The notes under the pieces are model-generated. The model made no database searches. It was given only the letters and a program-made list of their open reading frames with translations, and was not told the origin of the DNA. This document shows, piece by piece, positions 6,391 to 7,365 of a stretch of 7,365 bases of DNA. Where the stretch lies: the NCBI GenBank assembly GCA_023487325.1, contig JAMDBS010000016.1:1-7365 (forward strand). The letters run 5' to 3'. The first letter of the stretch is position 1. Each line of letters opens with the position of its first letter. Source of the stretch: Patescibacteria group bacterium. GTDB taxonomy: Bacteria; Patescibacteria; UBA1384; JAMDBS01. The position numbers and the translations under genes were made by a program.

Positions 6391-6425
6391 AAAAAAATAA
6401 CCCCGCCAAAATAGACGGGGGTTTT
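6391..6425 (-). terminator. Intrinsic terminator of the unrecognised upstream gene
   Basis: Read on the minus strand: AACCCC, a bulged C and G pair with CGGGGTT across the loop (stem about 6423-6399), then A and seven Ts (6397-6391). It begins about 23 bp after the TGA at 6450-6448, so it closes that gene and separates it from the nusA promoter. Confidence 0.8.
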
Positions 6426-6447
6426 GTCAAATATCGTCAGCGGAATA

Positions 6448-7359
6448 TCACCAGCGGACGCCGTAGGCGCGGGCGACCGCTGGCATGCGATGGGAGATAT
6501 CGGCCGATATTGCTTGAAATTTTCGCCAGTTATCTCCGTCGATTGTGGGATGGTCAATAAAATTCCTTGCGCATTGAGTAGCCCAAATGGCTTCATCAAG
6601 AATGTTGAGAATTTCTCGATGTGAGCTTTCAAAGCCAATATCTGGATAGAGCCTTTCCGCTGCTTTTTTCAGCCGGATTCTGATATCGAGACAATCATCT
6701 AGCTGGCTACGAAAAGTCGAAACTTTATCTTCTGATGTGCCGTTTCGCACCCAGTCGCAAATTTTTTGAAAAACGTCGCGTGAACGGCCATACAAATCAA
6801 TAATACTTTGCATAGACGAAAGATAAGAAGAACTCTGCCCAGTTGGTAGCAAGCGATTTGCGGTTGGAATACTCGCCAGTTGCGGCCGGCGGTTATATTG
6901 TCGAACCACAAAAGATAGTTTGTCGCCAGGTGTTAAAAACAGGTCTTTGGGAATTTTCGGGCTTAAATCGAAGCCATAATTTTCCGCGCAGGAGATGAAT
7001 TTATCCTTAGCACTTTGCGCGGTGCTCATTAACGTGCCAAAAGTCGCGTTCACCGGATCGCCGCAAATTCCTATGGTCTCACCGTAATAAACAAGCGAGT
7101 CGCTCATGGCGGCTTTGAGTTCTTTATGAAAACTCCAAAATTTTTCCGGCACACTGACTGTTTCTATCTGGTTTATAAGCGCCGATACCGCTTCTTTGTT
7201 TATGGCTGCCAGCATTTTTATTGAAGCAAAAGGCTTGCCGCTTTTTTTGGATTTACAGATTTGAATAGTCTCTTTCTGAAAACCCAGGTTTCTGCTTTGA
7301 GTTTCTTGCCAGATGTTGGCAATAAACTTGAGATATTGCTGGCAAGCGGTTTGCTTCAA
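6448..7359 (-). CDS. Unrecognised protein of about 303 residues, 5' end possibly outside the window
   Basis: I do not recognise this family. The frame is open from the window edge to TGA at 6450-6448. A TTG at 7359 gives 303 residues, but only six bases (TTTTTA) lie upstream and show no ribosome site, and the two preceding codons are also open, so the real start may be further upstream. The chain looks soluble and mostly helical: no signal peptide, membrane segment or nucleotide-binding motif was seen. Notable stretches are 'GETIGICGDPVNATFG' in the N-terminal half, a central segment rich in Ser and Pro ('IPTANRLLPTGQSSSYLSS'), and a charged C-terminal helical part ending 'MPAVARAYGVRW'. Seven cysteines are scattered, with no zinc-finger spacing. 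By eye it has more GC and more GCC/CGC codons than the clpC-rel genes, which could mean recent acquisition. It is a separate transcription unit from nusA. Confidence 0.75.
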   Translation of the reverse strand: MKQTACQQYLKFIANIWQETQSRNLGFQKETIQICKSKKSGKPFASIKMLAAINKEAVSALINQIETVSVPEKFWSFHKELKAAMSDSLVYYGETIGICGDPVNATFGTLMSTAQSAKDKFISCAENYGFDLSPKIPKDLFLTPGDKLSFVVRQYNRRPQLASIPTANRLLPTGQSSSYLSSMQSIIDLYGRSRDVFQKICDWVRNGTSEDKVSTFRSQLDDCLDIRIRLKKAAERLYPDIGFESSHREILNILDEAIWATQCARNFIDHPTIDGDNWRKFQAISADISHRMPAVARAYGVRW

Positions 7360-7365
7360 TAAAAA

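Noticed and set aside
6360..6638. Small frames overlapping the terminator and the 3' end of the unrecognised gene, on both strands
   Set aside because: They cross the intrinsic terminator or lie in shadow frames of the 303-residue gene and have no supporting start signals.

Overview
This window is most like a chromosomal fragment of a Patescibacteria (CPR)-type bacterium or a similar reduced-genome, AT-rich bacterium. That placement is inference. It rests on the low GC content, tightly packed housekeeping genes, a Rel protein that stops after its TGS domain, a short NusA with no C-terminal repeats, a HisRS of the 'FRYDRPQKGRYRQF' type, and a GC-rich palindromic element of a kind I recall from CPR assemblies. 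No marker here settles the phylum.

All supported genes lie on the minus strand, so transcription runs from high to low coordinates. At the right end (6448-7365) is an unrecognised protein gene, open to the window edge and followed by an intrinsic terminator (6425-6391). After about 120 featureless bases comes a perfect consensus sigma70-type promoter (TTGACA-17-TATAAT, 6255-6227). A ~220-nt leader follows. It holds a leader terminator (6198-6169), one arm of a perfect 31-bp inverted repeat (6177-6147), and a ~145-bp multi-hairpin palindromic element (6148-6005) whose edge carries the Shine-Dalgarno of nusA.

Downstream run nusA (5999-4894), clpC (4860-2335), rel/spoT homologue (2320-818) and hisS (753 to beyond the left edge). 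Gaps are 33, 14 and 64 bp, which fits one operon; hisS may also have its own promoter. The genes join transcription termination and elongation control, AAA+ proteolysis, (p)ppGpp metabolism and histidine charging.

The most unusual part is the nusA 5' region. The nusA frame is broken by a -1 shift between residues 70 and 85, and two in-register slippery heptamers (A AAA AAA and A AAA AAG) sit at the only places that repair it. The second lies inside the 31-bp sequence that is exactly antisense to part of the nusA leader. Promoter, leader terminator, RBS-sequestering palindrome, long-range antisense arm and slippery sites all act on the same mRNA. This looks like either a layered nusA autoregulatory device or a locus damaged by fold-back duplication or assembly error.
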